This document shows positions 11,106 through 25,490 of a stretch of DNA of 64,000 nt, one piece after another (within the stretch, counting starts at the first letter, position 1; the number at the start of each line of letters is the position of its first letter). Source of the DNA: Amaurobius ferox (lineage: Eukaryota > Arthropoda > Arachnida > Araneae > Amaurobiidae); contig OX578142.1 of assembly GCA_951213105.1 (NCBI GenBank), positions 123,953,731-124,017,730 of the forward strand, read 5' to 3'. The notes beneath the pieces are model-generated. The model was not told the origin of the DNA and ran no database searches. It was given only the letters and a program-made list of their open reading frames with translations. The position numbers were made by a program, and so were the translations under genes.

Positions 11106-11802
11106 TTTTAATTACTTCTTAATTTTAAAAGGTTAAACGACTATCTTGCGAACCTTGGACCAATGACGTCATCTTGTGAACTTTGGAGTGATGACGTCAT
11201 TTTATGTGAAATCTTAGATAAGATAAGAACTGATAAGCTCTCATCTAATTGTTGTAATTAGTGTGTTTATCGTTCATTTCTAGTTTGGATGTCGACTTGT
11301 GAAGGCCTCATACTGTTAGTTATTTTCGTGTTTTTGGTAGCTATTCTTGTATATTCCGCGTGATACATATCACCTAAAGTTATAAAAATATATATAAAAT
11401 TTTTCTAAGTATATAATGTTAATGTGATTTAAAATTAGGAACTTTAAGTAAGTTTGGTACATATTTTCACTCTATGATTTCGAAGCTGAATGAAATAATA
11501 TAGAAATTTTCTCATGTAGATAACAATTGTATTTACCACAATCTAATGTTGTACGATTCATTAAAAATTATAAGTTCTAATCACTTCATATCTTATGTGA
11601 TCTGTTTGCACACGACACTCGATTTAGGTTATGTGATTATACTTATGAAGTTGTTTGATAAGTCATTTCAACTTTGGGCGTTGTGTGGATAGGTTTGGTT
11701 CGTTCATAGCTGCGACAAAATTATAATGTTTTAAGATGTTAGTGTTTTAAAAATAAATCTTATACTGTGAATGTCGTAGTTGGATGTTACTATCTAAAAA
11801 GA
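11106..11802 (+). promoter_or_regulatory. Upstream region of right PC4-like gene with two CRE sites
   Basis: TGACGTCA at 11164-11171 and 11192-11199, the exact mirror of the left pair, so four CREs lie within 240 bp around the axis. A TATA-like ATAAAAATATATATAAAA is at about 11382. Together with the left arm this forms a symmetric bidirectional promoter. Confidence 0.5.
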
Positions 11803-12918
11803 ATGCCTAAAATTCAAAGTATGCCATCACTCGAGCAAATAATTTCTAGTGTAAATAGTGCGGAGTTGACTGTTCCTACCCTAGAAGAAACAAAATCTGT
11901 GGACATTGTCTCAGATGTGATTAATTCGCCCTCACAAAAATTTGCTGAGGATTGGTTAGAGACCTATCTTATGTCTTCCAAAACCCCAGCAGAAACATCT
12001 ACCGTTGTCAATTCACAAGTTCTCACCGAGGTTGAAAACTCAACTCAAGATCTACTTTCTTGTGCTCTAACACATAGCGGAGTGTTATCTTCCACTGCAG
12101 AATCAGTTTCGAGTGAATCTACTTCTTCAGATTTTATGCAAGATGCACTCCGTCGTTGGCATTTAGGATCTAATGTGTATGTATATTTAAAACTTCGTCA
12201 TGGGAAGTTAAAAGTGTATATATGGAAATATCTCTCTAACGATCGAAATGAATTACAGCCTACGCGTGAAGGTGTTACACTGTCACCGGCTACGTGGAGT
12301 GAATTTTCTCAAAAATTGTGGTCGTTCAATATTCTATATGCAGATACCTCTTTCGTCAGTCGCAATGAGTTGTTCTGTTTCAATGACAACGGAAAATTGC
12401 ATTTGCAGAAAATAATTCAATTATATGATTCAAAATTTTGTCTAACACAGTGTCATATTACCTTAGATAAAAATCAAATAGCATGTTTACAGAATAGTGT
12501 TAACAACATTAGTATACATCTTCGAGAAAGTATATTTATAGAGTGGCTTCCTGCTCAAATATTAAAAATAAAGAACACTATAACCTTTCTACCATCACTT
12601 ATTTGTGACAAAAATTTTGCATTCGAACAATTAATCTCTTGTATTCATGACAACATCATGTGTCATGTAAGAAAACTTTTCAAATGTGTCGGCTGTGTTG
12701 CTCAAGTTGAAGATTTAAGTTACCATGAATGTCTTTACAGCACTCCATTACAAATGTATGACAGAGTGTCTGAACAAGTGCTTCTAAATCTTGACATTAA
12801 TAACATTGCTAAGAAAGTTTTGTTGCGTGGTGAAGAAGTCTTTTACTGTTATGATAGAAATTTTTTCGAGTCATTCAAATCAGAGGACTATGAATGTGCA
12901 ATAAGGAAATCATTTTAA
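11803..12918 (+). CDS. PC4/p15-domain protein, right copy
   Basis: Intact 371-codon frame, ATG at 11803 and TAA at 12916-12918; the frame is open back to a GTG at 11767 without another ATG. Identical to the minus-strand twin except Val for Ile at residue 102. It carries the PC4-type domain (about 119-176), a probable second degenerate PC4 repeat (about 184-236), a C-x2-C-x9-H-x-C cluster (295-310), and a Ser/Thr-rich N-terminus. At 371 residues it is much longer than a cellular PC4 of roughly 110-130 residues, and it has no visible introns. That fits a mobile-element or viral-type gene rather than the host coactivator. Both copies being open argues that the protein was under selection recently or that the arms are kept alike by gene conversion. 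No transposase or nuclease motif is evident in it. Confidence 0.86.
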   Translation: MPKIQSMPSLEQIISSVNSAELTVPTLEETKSVDIVSDVINSPSQKFAEDWLETYLMSSKTPAETSTVVNSQVLTEVENSTQDLLSCALTHSGVLSSTAESVSSESTSSDFMQDALRRWHLGSNVYVYLKLRHGKLKVYIWKYLSNDRNELQPTREGVTLSPATWSEFSQKLWSFNILYADTSFVSRNELFCFNDNGKLHLQKIIQLYDSKFCLTQCHITLDKNQIACLQNSVNNISIHLRESIFIEWLPAQILKIKNTITFLPSLICDKNFAFEQLISCIHDNIMCHVRKLFKCVGCVAQVEDLSYHECLYSTPLQMYDRVSEQVLLNLDINNIAKKVLLRGEEVFYCYDRNFFESFKSEDYECAIRKSF

Positions 12919-15559
12919 CTTATTTGTTTAAATGTACAACTGATAATGGTTAATGTATATTTCATGAATAATAGATTCATTAAATGGTTTTTATCTTTCA
13001 AATTGAATTTCTTATTTATACTCATTAGCTAATTTTTTTTTTTTTAAGCATGTTCCATTTAAGAAATGTTATATGGTTATGAGTTATGTATCTATACATT
13101 CAAGTGTAACAAGTTTACTAATCTCACTTTTTAAAATAAAATATAAAAAATTAAAAATAGATTTATTCGAATCATATCAAATGTCTACAGTGTGAGTTTC
13201 ATAACAAAGGATATTTACACTTTACAGAGTTTAAATCATAAATTTATAATCAATGTCAAAATTCTGAATTCATTCAAAATAAATGGTAAGTTATGTTCCA
13301 TTCTCTAAAGTATGAAGATTCATAAACAATGCTGTGTTTCAATCTCTAAGAATCGGTGAAAATTCTACTGTAGTTTCTTAAAAATCTACGAAGTTGGGAG
13401 TTATTCTGTAATAGGTGTAAAATTTTGTTGTAGTCCTGTCATTTTCTGTATATTGTTAAATATGTACATTCAAATGGGATCATTCATTAAGAGCAGAGGG
13501 GTCTTATGGAGCACCTACAGTCACAAAATTGTGACATTTCTATGTGCATGTCAATAATGTCTCCTATTAAGATATCAAAACTCATTACATGTTTCTTTTA
13601 AGGTGTTAATTGCATATCTTTCATATTTTTTAATGTTATTGCAATGTACTGTACTTGTCTCAGAGGGTCACTCTTTCATTTAAATTCAATGTTAACAATC
13701 ACCTATCCTTAAAAACAGTAAGTTATATACTATTCTTCTTTAAAAAAAAAATATATATATATATTCGTTTAATGATCTTAAACGTTGTTGTAACAATAAA
13801 ACCTAGCTCTTATTTGATAGTCATACACTAAGTATTGTGCAATTTTTGTCAAATTGCATTAAAATTTGATAATTTTAAATGGGGAAAAAAAAACATTCGT
13901 GAGTATTCTATAATATTGAAATGCTATGATCTTCCAGCTCTTGTATGTATTGTATAATTTGATAAATTTTTCATTTAAATATGGGAACTGCTTAAAACAA
14001 TAACATTGCAATTAACTCGCTTTGCGAACATGAACTTTTGGGTTACTATCTGTTACACTGATAAGCGCGATAAGCTATAGAGCCGATTTGGAATGTATTT
14101 TGGGTGAGTCTTTGGCCTGCATGTTGTGTGTATTGAGGGGGGGGGGGAGGGGGTATATTTATGGAAAATATGTATTCATATACATATTCTTTCTGAGAGC
14201 AGCTTTTTCAAAATAAGATCCACACATTTTAGTGGTGTCTATTGAAATGTGAGGATGCAATCATGCATTTGCAATTGTCGGATTTCCACTTGGACGAATT
14301 CAGACGTAAAATACACCTCTAATGCTTTTTTTTTTTTTTTTTAAATTACAACTTAACATTTAGAAGGTATGTGGAATATCTGCTTATATGAAAAAAAAAA
14401 TGGATAGCATAAGACAGTAGCAAGTTATTAAAAAGAAAAAAGAAAAAATGCATAATTTGGAAAGAATAATTGTGTGGTGGCAATATGGCAACATAATGAC
14501 ATCATTATAGATAAGATCTAATTTTTAATAATGTAATAAGAGTGTATCACTCATTTGGAGTGTGGACAGTAAGTTGTCGCTCCGTGAGTTCCAATTTTGT
14601 TAACTATTTTCAATGTGAATATAAAAATTATATGAAATGATTCTAAATATTCAAACTTAGAAGCTTCAACTAAGTTCGGTTTCATTGAAATATTTGTCCT
14701 GTAAATATTTGCATCGGTAAAACCACCATTGGTAGTTCAAACAGTCGATTCGTATTTAGAAAATTCTAGAAAATTCTAGAACCGTAGTGTACAACTGTAG
14801 AAATCTATTTTTAAAAGCTGTCGAAACAGATATTTTTTTCATAAAAATGTGTTCCATACAATTTATGTCTACCGATGAAATACAACTATTTCGGACATTT
14901 TTAAAAATTTAAAAAGTTTGAAAGTTAGTGTGATAAAATCTCACACAATACTTACTCGTTTCATGTTTAGCAGGTTTTAATACCGGGTGTTGAAATCTAG
15001 GTACATGTATGTGCAAAATGGTCTATTCCTATTCAATAGATTTTAAAATGTGTTGGTGTCCTGAAAAAAATAATGTACACTCACTTCTAAGTTCTATAAT
15101 GGTAGTAAAATTACGATGTTAAAATGGTGATATCATATTCATTGGGTTTTATTTAAACTGAATGCTAAAATTTTTGGGGGTGAAAATTCGTTAGTTTGTT
15201 AAATTCTAAACTTCGATATTTCAATTACATCCACCATTTTAAAAAATGGCCGAATCATATTCAATGCGTAATATCATTAAAATGATGTATTTCAGATTAC
15301 GTGTACCAAATCAGACCCTTGAAGTATCCAACTATTAAAATATATTATTAGAAAAAATAGGTGGCAACACCTCATACTGGTGATGATAAGATCTAATTTT
15401 TAATAGCGTAATGAGAGTGTCTCACTCATTTGAAGTTTGACTAGCGGGTAGTGAAGAGGTCGTTCTGTGAGTTCAAATTTTCATTATTATTATTTTTATA
15501 TACTTTTAGATTTATTTTTCAAAAATCACACACACACACACACTTAGAATGGTTGAATC
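12919..15559. other. Right arm, non-coding stretch
   Basis: Mirror of 6601-9241. AATAAA at 13135-13140 could serve as the poly(A) signal about 220 bases after the stop. It holds the duplicated ATTAGATCTTATC-bearing block and short homopolymers. No other gene was seen. Confidence 0.6.
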
Positions 15560-15771
15560 CTGTTCACAAAACACAAGTTTCATGTCCACTGAACACAATT
15601 TTAGCTAATTATTACATTCGTGTTTTTAAAGTTTGTGTATACATTTGTTTTTAGATACACAACACTCAGAATGGTCGAATGCTATTCACTTAACACCATT
15701 TTGAAAATGCGTAACTATACTTGGGTGTATTCAAATCATTTTTAAAAAAAATTATATTGATAGTTAGATTT

Positions 15772-15805
<34 letters not shown>

Positions 15806-16318
15806 ACTGAATACAATTTTAGCTAATTATTACATTCGTGTTTTTAAAGTTTGTGTATACATTTGTTTTTAGATACACAACACTTAAAATGGTCGAATCG
15901 TATTCATTGAACACAATTTGTGTGTTCATCCGTAATCAATTTGTTTTTAAACATTCGAAATCATTTCGTTATTATTATAAAAATCGTATTGATTTATTTT
16001 TAAAAAAAATCCACTGAATACAATTTTAGCTAATTATTACATTCGTGTTTTTAAAGTTTGTGTATACATTTGTTTTTAGATACACAACACTTAAAATGGT
16101 CGAATCGTATTCATTGAACACAATTTGTGTGTCCACTGAACACAATTTGTGTGTTCATTGGAAATCCGTAATCAATTTGTTTTTAAACATTCGAAATCAT
16201 TTCGTTATTATTATAAAAATCGTATTGATTTATTTAAAAAAAAAAAATCCACTGAATACAATTTTAGCTAATTATTACATTCGTGTTTTTAAAGTTTGTG
16301 TATACATTTGTTTTTAAA
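15560..16318 (-). repeat. Tandem unit, four copies, right arm
   Basis: Mirror of the left-arm array. Each copy reads AAGTTTGTGTATACATTTGT on plus and is separated by poly(A) runs. The number of units is the same in both arms, although the homopolymer lengths differ. Confidence 0.85.
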
Positions 16319-16463
16319 AAATCATAATGTTATAATACACAGATTTATATTCAGTCCGTAACATTCTGTTTTAAAACGCACCCTTGCATCGCTATTCGAA
16401 TGAACTTTGAAAAATAATCTAACTTCCACTGATAAGGTACACTTCGAAGTTAACTGCCTATAA

Positions 16464-16578
16464 AGCACGGGTGCTTTGACACAGCGGTAAGACGCGCGAC
16501 TTCTAATCAGTTGGGCCCAAGATCGAATCCAGCTCCTGACAAGTGAAACATTAATTTCTTTTGGAAAAAAAAAAAAAT
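16464..16578 (+). repeat. tRNA-like (SINE head) with A-tail, right arm
   Basis: A-box-like TTTGACACAGCGGTAAGA, then B-box-like GATCGAATCC at 16521-16530, ending in 13 A's (16566-16578). It has the pol III promoter arrangement of a short SINE. It is not a tRNA gene because the stems do not pair well. Confidence 0.6.
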
Positions 16579-16869
16579 GCCGATAGATGGCAGCACTTCA
16601 TCAAAATTCGCCAGAGGGCGCTTTAACTACTTCACGCTGATAAGATCTTTCAGTCTGTCGCTGACCAGCAGAGAGGGAGGACGTGTGCTAAGGAGCTCCA
16701 AGGCGCGACACGTCATTTCCAGATTGTGTGATGCTCAGTCATCGATTGCGACATCCCTTGAAACCACTTCCTCAGGTCAAGGGTCAGTCAGCGATTGTGA
16801 CATTCCCTCTCAAGAGTGAAACTCACTCCGTATGAGTCATCATGCCTCCGTGAAAGACTTCGCAATTGC

Positions 16870-17042
16870 CCTCTTGACATCTTTCGCAATACTAGGAAAG
16901 AGGCATCCTCCCAAGAGAGGCATCCGGTGCTGCACCACCTCACTAAACTTCCAAAAGAGGGGAGGGGGGCATCCTCCCTCCTGGGGGTCTCAAGGCCCTC
17001 TGAGAGGAGCTTCCTCTCAAAAGAGGGAAGACACTCCAAAGA
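16870..17042 (-). repeat. GC-rich CCTCTTT/GGGAGG tandem motifs, right end
   Basis: Mirror of 5115-5290, with repeated CATCCTCCCAAAGAGG-like steps. Frames here are low-complexity and not taken as genes. Confidence 0.75.
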
Positions 17043-17140
17043 GGGGAGGTGGCTCAAGAGAGGCATCCTCCCAAAGAGGATCCACTCCAAAGAGGGAAAT
17101 TCCCTCCCAAAGAGGGCCTCTCCTCCTGAGCCACCTCCCC
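17043..17140 (+). repeat. Terminal hairpin of right arm
   Basis: GGGGAGGTGGCTCA (17043-17056) pairs with TGAGCCACCTCCCC (17127-17140), with the same small inner hairpins as the left end. It is followed by about 33 bases (17141-17173, beginning GATCCGCCGCAG) that have no counterpart on the left. These could be filler DNA or an untrimmed element end. Confidence 0.7.
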
Positions 17141-17173
17141 GATCCGCCGCAGAACGCCCCTTTTATAACTACT

Positions 17174-17291
17174 TACGTGACAACAAATTTGGCGACCTTT
17201 AAAAATGTGGCCAAATTGCTCAAATATCGCCAAATTAACGAAAATATCCCCAAATCGAGAAAACTGTTGTCAACTTGATAAAAATGTCACC
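17174..17291 (+). repeat. Direct repeat flanking the palindrome, right copy
   Basis: Matches 4919-5016, with one extra 20-bp step (GCCAAATTAACGAAAATATC). Sequence continues past it into ordinary family D DNA. Confidence 0.8.
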
Positions 17292-17792
17292 AAATCAATG
17301 AAATTAATTGCGTATAGAAAGATGATAGTATTGTAATGCTGTTTCGGTAGCGTTTGTCTCTTAGTCGAACTGTCCCACTTTCTAACAAATTTGGCGACTT
17401 TTCATAATGCCGTCAAATTAATGAAAATGCGACCGAATTGAATTGATGAAAATTACTCCTAATTTATAAAAATTCAGTATTTTGCAAAATTAAGTTCAAT
17501 TTACTTAATAATCCCTGTCACTTTGTGGGAATTAAATAATAGTTTTTGTAAATGTGTTTAGAAACGAGACCAGGATGGGGTTTTTCCTTCAGATCTTCCT
17601 GTGAAGATAATTTTGTATAACGAGAACAGATACTCTTATACATCTTTTCAGGAGAATTAAATTAAATATTTTAATAATATGTTTAGAATAACAATGTCAT
17701 TTAAAGTATTATAGGAATATGCACTGAAGTTTTAATTTCTTTATATTATATATTCCGTGCGAAGAACTGGTATACTGCTAGTATATTAACAA
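17174..17792 (+). repeat. Family D repeat, right half
   Basis: Continues the D copy broken by the palindrome. It contains another AACAAATTTGGCGACTTTTC unit at about 17385, then the D 3' part ending GGTATACTGCTA, as at about 2740-2751. Confidence 0.75.
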
Positions 17793-17860
17793 AAATATAG
17801 CCTTAAAAAACAAGAATGTTTTACCCTATCAAAATTCTTCCAATGATGTAGAGATGTATG

Positions 17861-18124
17861 TAAGTAGATATGCTTTTTTTTCCCAATGGCCAGGCATTTG
17901 ATATTCATCATTCGCCCATACACCGGCCAGAACCGTTAACCTGTTAGCCGTCATATGACGTTGCCCCGGCGCACCAGTGGGGGGGGGGGTCGGAACACAC
18001 CGTGCCCAACGACATAACATCCATGCCTGAAGGTGGGATTCGTACCCACAACCCGGCAGCCGAACGATCGCTAGGAAATGCTTGCCTTGACCGTTCGACC
18101 ACCTCGTCGGCTTAAGTAGATATG
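17861..18124 (-). mobile_element. tRNA-derived SINE with 12-bp target duplication
   Basis: On minus it begins CGACGAGGTGGTCGAACGGT, a tRNA-Ser/Leu-like A box. It has GTGGGTACGAATCCCACC (B box) about 60 bases on, continues through a unique body and ends in an A-rich tail (TTTTTTTTCCC on plus, about 17874-17884). It is flanked by the direct repeat TAAGTAGATATG at 17861-17872 and 18113-18124. Body about 240 bp. The intact target duplication suggests a fairly recent insertion. The 63-codon frame inside it is incidental. Confidence 0.88.
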
Positions 18125-18480
18125 TTTGCTCAGTGATTTAAAACGCGAATTCTCGGCGTAGAAAATTGCTTTTTGTCGTTAATAAAAAGCACAGGAGACG
18201 TTATATAGCATTTAAAAATAAAAAGTATATATAACTTTGAAAGAGAAATGTCTTTGATATTTTAAATAATTGCCCTAAAGACCAGAATTTTGATAAAATT
18301 TAGACCTGTTTGTAAACCTATTTAAATTCTCAAGGCAAAAAAAAACGCCATTTGTCTTAACCGAGAACTATATATCTAGGGTTGTGGAGAATATTTTCGA
18401 AAAATATATTTTTAATTATTCACAAGAAACTTAATAGATTTCTTCAGATTTACACCATTGTCGCTTCAAATTTCAGTTTT
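18125..18480. other. AT-rich sequence, nothing recognised
   Basis: No gene or repeat family member was identified. Confidence 0.5.
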
Positions 18481-18645
18481 ACCTTTTAATGTATAGGAAT
18501 CGTATCGAAAATCGGAACTTGAGATTTCGACGGATTGAACAATCTAGTCTGTGTGGATGTCTGTGGAATGTATTTATCCGACATAGCTCAAACACTATTA
18601 GACAAAATTTTACAAAATGTGGTATATATATATATATATATATAT
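18481..18645 (+). mobile_element. Family B element, 5' fragment
   Basis: AATCGTATCGAAAATCGGAA and TTTCGACGGATTGAAC match the start of the full family B copies, followed by ACAAAATTTTACAAAATGTG and a (TA)n tract (18623-18645). The rest of the element is missing. Confidence 0.6.
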
Positions 18646-19305
<660 letters not shown>

Positions 19306-19494
19306 AAAAATAAATTATTAAATCCAAAGTTAGAATGTATGTAGTAACTCATAATACACTATTCCAAAATTTTCTACAAATACAAAGAAATTAAGACAAA
19401 AAGAGGAAATAATAAAGCATAATGCAAGTCATAAGGACAAAGACAATCAACAAATTTCAAAAATGAGGAATGCAAATAAGAAAACAAAACAAAC

Positions 19495-22916
<3,422 letters not shown>

Positions 22917-23000
22917 ACTTAAATTGAACCGATCTGAGAGATAAACCTTTCTGGTAGGTCGGACGGTCTGGGTCTCAACAACAACAACCTTTCTGTTCTT
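22917..23000 (+). repeat. Dispersed motif GGTAGGTCGGACGGTCTGGG with (CAA)n tail
   Basis: TTTCTGGTAGGTCGGACGGT then CTGGGTCTCAACAACAACAAC. Related copies lie at about 38311-38360 (minus), 56088-56129, 58030-58066 and, diverged, at 62881. GC-rich for the window and ending in a simple repeat, it looks like the terminal segment of a small transposon or retroposon. Confidence 0.65.
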
Positions 23001-23064
23001 TCCCGGCCGTCCAAATTGCTGCTCATGTCTAAATACGAGTCGGAAAGTCTGGGCTTTCGACATG

Positions 23065-23844
23065 ACTTTCCCTGCAATACGTGGTAATGTATACGAAAAG
23101 TATTTTAATCATGCCGATAATCGCAACTCGAGTTTTCGACGGATCTGCACATTTTAGGACCTCTAGAATATGAAAAAACTATTTTTAGCGTGAAGTCTGT
23201 GTGTGTTTGTGTGTCTGTCTACCTGATGTATGTATCCACTCTAACTCAAAAACTGATGGATCAAATTTCATAAAATTTAGTAGGTAAGTTACTTATGTAT
23301 GACCCTGGTGCGGATTAGCTTTTGGTACGATTTGAAATTAAAAAACCTGCCTTTTTTTAAAAACTGGCATGCAAAACTTGTTTATATCCACTCTAACTGG
23401 AAAACCAATTAACCAAATTTTGCAAAATTTTGTGGATGAGTCTCTTGTGGCATACCCTAGTGCTAATTAAATTTTGGTATGAGTCTGAAAAGAATAACCT
23501 CTATTTTTTTACGAAATGGTCCGCAAAAAAAGCCAAAATGTAAAATAAAAGACAACGTATGCTCAAATGTATCAATTAAATTCTTGTTTTATACTTAATT
23601 TTTGACGATAAAAAGAATAAGGCCAATCCCATTACCCTAGAGCTATCCGTTCTCGAGATATTTTAGTTTTTTTGCATTTTTGCTACCACGGTTTTAAGAA
23701 TAAGTCCTGTTACCAAATGAAAATGAAAGCTGAATAAAAAGTGTAACTTCAATTAATTATCCGTGTTATTTAGTGCAATTAAACTCAATTTAATGAAATA
23801 TTATTGAAATAAAGAGAAAATTAATTTGAATCTACAGAGAAAGT
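23065..23844 (+). mobile_element. Family B element, complete copy 1
   Basis: Starts ACTTTCCCTGCAA and ends CTACAGAGAAAGT, an imperfect terminal inverted repeat. Internally it has the family's ordered landmarks: CTCGAGTTTTCGACGGATCT, a GTGTGTCTGTCT stretch, repeated CCGAATTTCA-AAATTTGGTAG blocks, and a CTATCCGTTCTCGAGATATT block. About 780 bp and non-coding. Confidence 0.75.
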
Positions 23845-25017
23845 CAGATGTTGCTCACATCAGATCCTTTGATACACCTACTAGTGGCGTGCTGGTGCAT
23901 CGTGAACAGGAGGGGTCCAGGGAAAATTTACTATTCCAGGCCCCATTCAATATTTCTTTCAAGCATACATCTATGGGACGCAGCCTTGTAGGTTACAAAG
24001 TAGTTACCAGGGAGCAGCACCGCAAGGGTTTAATGTGTAATCTAACTTTACAAAACTTATAAAAATGCTTTAATTATTGATGCACGGAATCCATAATCAA
24101 AAAGCCAGATTTGAAATTTATTTTCCTTAATTGGCAATACATATTACTTTTCCTTAATGGGAACCACATTTGAATTTGTCTTTCAAAACATTTATTTTCG
24201 TTTGATAAATAACTGTTCGCTATTTGGTCCGTCATAAGATTTACACCAGAAGAACAGGATCCTTTTTATGATCTTCAGGGCTCCAATGCATATATCCAAA
24301 CTTCAGAGAAAAGCAGGTTTTTGTGTATCTTTCAGAAAAATCATCAGAGTGATAACTATTGAAGCAGTAACACTCTAAAATAGCCCAATGAATGACTAGA
24401 AAGTCCGGTTTTGAAAGCAACTGAGGCTAGATACAATGCGGCTTTATGATAACAAAATGACGTATCATGAAAAACACCATTCTTAGATAAAATGTACTAA
24501 AGCTTTTTCAAATAGTTCATTGTTATGGAAAACATTTTTATTCGTATTATCATATATGTTGTATTAATTTAGATACGTCTTCAACAAAAATAGCATAGTA
24601 TTAACCTATTAAAAGAAAGCCAATCAACCTTATAAAGGCAAAACGACGTATCATAAGATATGTTTTTCTGTAATCACAAGGACGAATAATGTTCCGTATT
24701 TCTATGGTGCGTGAGACCTGTGGTCGTAAAAGCAAGTTATAGAACTGGGAACTATCCACAACAGATGTCCTGCAATGCCAAAAAAATTTCAGACCATTTA
24801 ACACTAGAGGCGTCAATGCATTGAATTGCGGAATCTATTGAAACGAGAAATGTAATACTCCAATACGGACCTATTTTTCTCAAAAATGATATAAGAGTTT
24901 AACTATTCAGCTAAAGGCAATTAAAAGGTATTAATAAAGCAGTTCTGAACATTAATGAAAATAAACTTGAAGAGGATTTAGTTTGCTTCTAAACTGTTTA
25001 ACTTTTGTTTTAAAAAA
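23845..25017. other. Unrecognised DNA
   Basis: No gene, RNA or repeat could be identified. Short frames at 23826-24062 and 24601-24816 lack any recognisable motif. Confidence 0.45.
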
Positions 25018-25440
25018 TAACAAGAAAGATCAATCATGCATAAGCATTGATTATGAAACACTTTCCAACTGAAATGCAATTTCATTTAAAAATTTCTAAA
25101 ATGTGATACATTCAGTGGTGATATCTTTTACATTTCACAGTACTACAGTAATTTATTATACTTAAATATTTAAAACTGTATCGAAATATAAGTCATCTAA
25201 TTCTCTATGCAAAATCAAGAAATATTTCATTTATATAACTTGTATTCCAGACTCCAGAGTTAAATAATTTCGTGTGAAAAAATTTCAGCAATTCTTATGT
25301 AACTCACCCTACAAACGCTTGAGATATTTGCATTCTGCATAAGTTAAAATTAGGCTTCGTTGAAGAAATAATAAAAGTTTATGGATCATTTAAAATCACA
25401 ACTATTGTAATTGCATAGGCACGGAATTTAGATACACAGT
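25018..25440 (+). mobile_element. Family C element copy 2, 5' part
   Basis: ACAAGAAAGATCAATCATGC start, then CACTTTCCAACTGAAATGCA, as in other C copies. It stops at AGATACACAG next to a TG microsatellite and two family B insertions. The 3' part resumes at about 27478. Confidence 0.75.
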
Positions 25441-25461
25441 TAATACACAGATACACAGATA

Positions 25462-25490
25462 ATATATATATGTGTGTGTGTGTGTGTGTA
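25462..25490. repeat. (TA)n(TG)n microsatellite
   Basis: Short TA run followed by about ten TG dinucleotides at the junction between family C and family B sequence. Confidence 0.85.

Larger units (their letters stand above)
5016..17141. mobile_element. 12.1-kb palindromic element with two divergent PC4-like genes
   Basis: Position x on the left pairs with 22160 minus x on the right near the axis, and with 22157 minus x at the outer ends, so the net length difference between arms is 3 bases over about 6 kb. The arms differ by scattered substitutions and homopolymer lengths. Examples are the poly(T) at 5581 against the shorter poly(A) at 16566, and CAGCATAC at 8705 against the mirrored TATATTG at about 13449. 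The element sits inside a family D repeat, has GC-rich terminal hairpins and is flanked by a long direct repeat. It could be a foldback transposon, a head-to-head dimer of a hairpin-ended element, or a local inverted duplication. No transposase, Rep or helicase motif is seen. Confidence 0.85.
11106..17141 (+). repeat. Palindrome, right arm
   Basis: Mirror of the left arm with the same order of elements reading outward: CRE-bearing promoter zone, PC4-like gene on plus, AT-rich non-coding DNA, duplicated 120-bp block (about 14470-14600 and 15360-15485), tandem unit, tRNA-like piece, GC-rich terminal hairpin zone. Confidence 0.93.

Noticed and set aside
11767..11802. Longer N-terminus for the PC4-like protein
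   Set aside because: The frame opens with GTG, not ATG, and no upstream ATG precedes the stop at about 11740; the ATG at 11803 was chosen.
16045..16317. 90-codon frame in the tandem units
   Set aside because: It simply follows the repeat (the same peptide recurs in each unit) and has no gene features.
5016..17141. Palindrome as a missed-adapter or fold-back read artefact
   Set aside because: Different unique sequence lies on the two sides beyond the direct repeats, and the arms show consistent substitutions, not only homopolymer errors. It still deserves read-level checking.
16816..17278. Frames of 128 and 148 codons through the GC-rich right end (and their left mirrors)
   Set aside because: Low-complexity peptides produced by the CCTCTTTGGGAGG steps, open in several frames on both strands at once.
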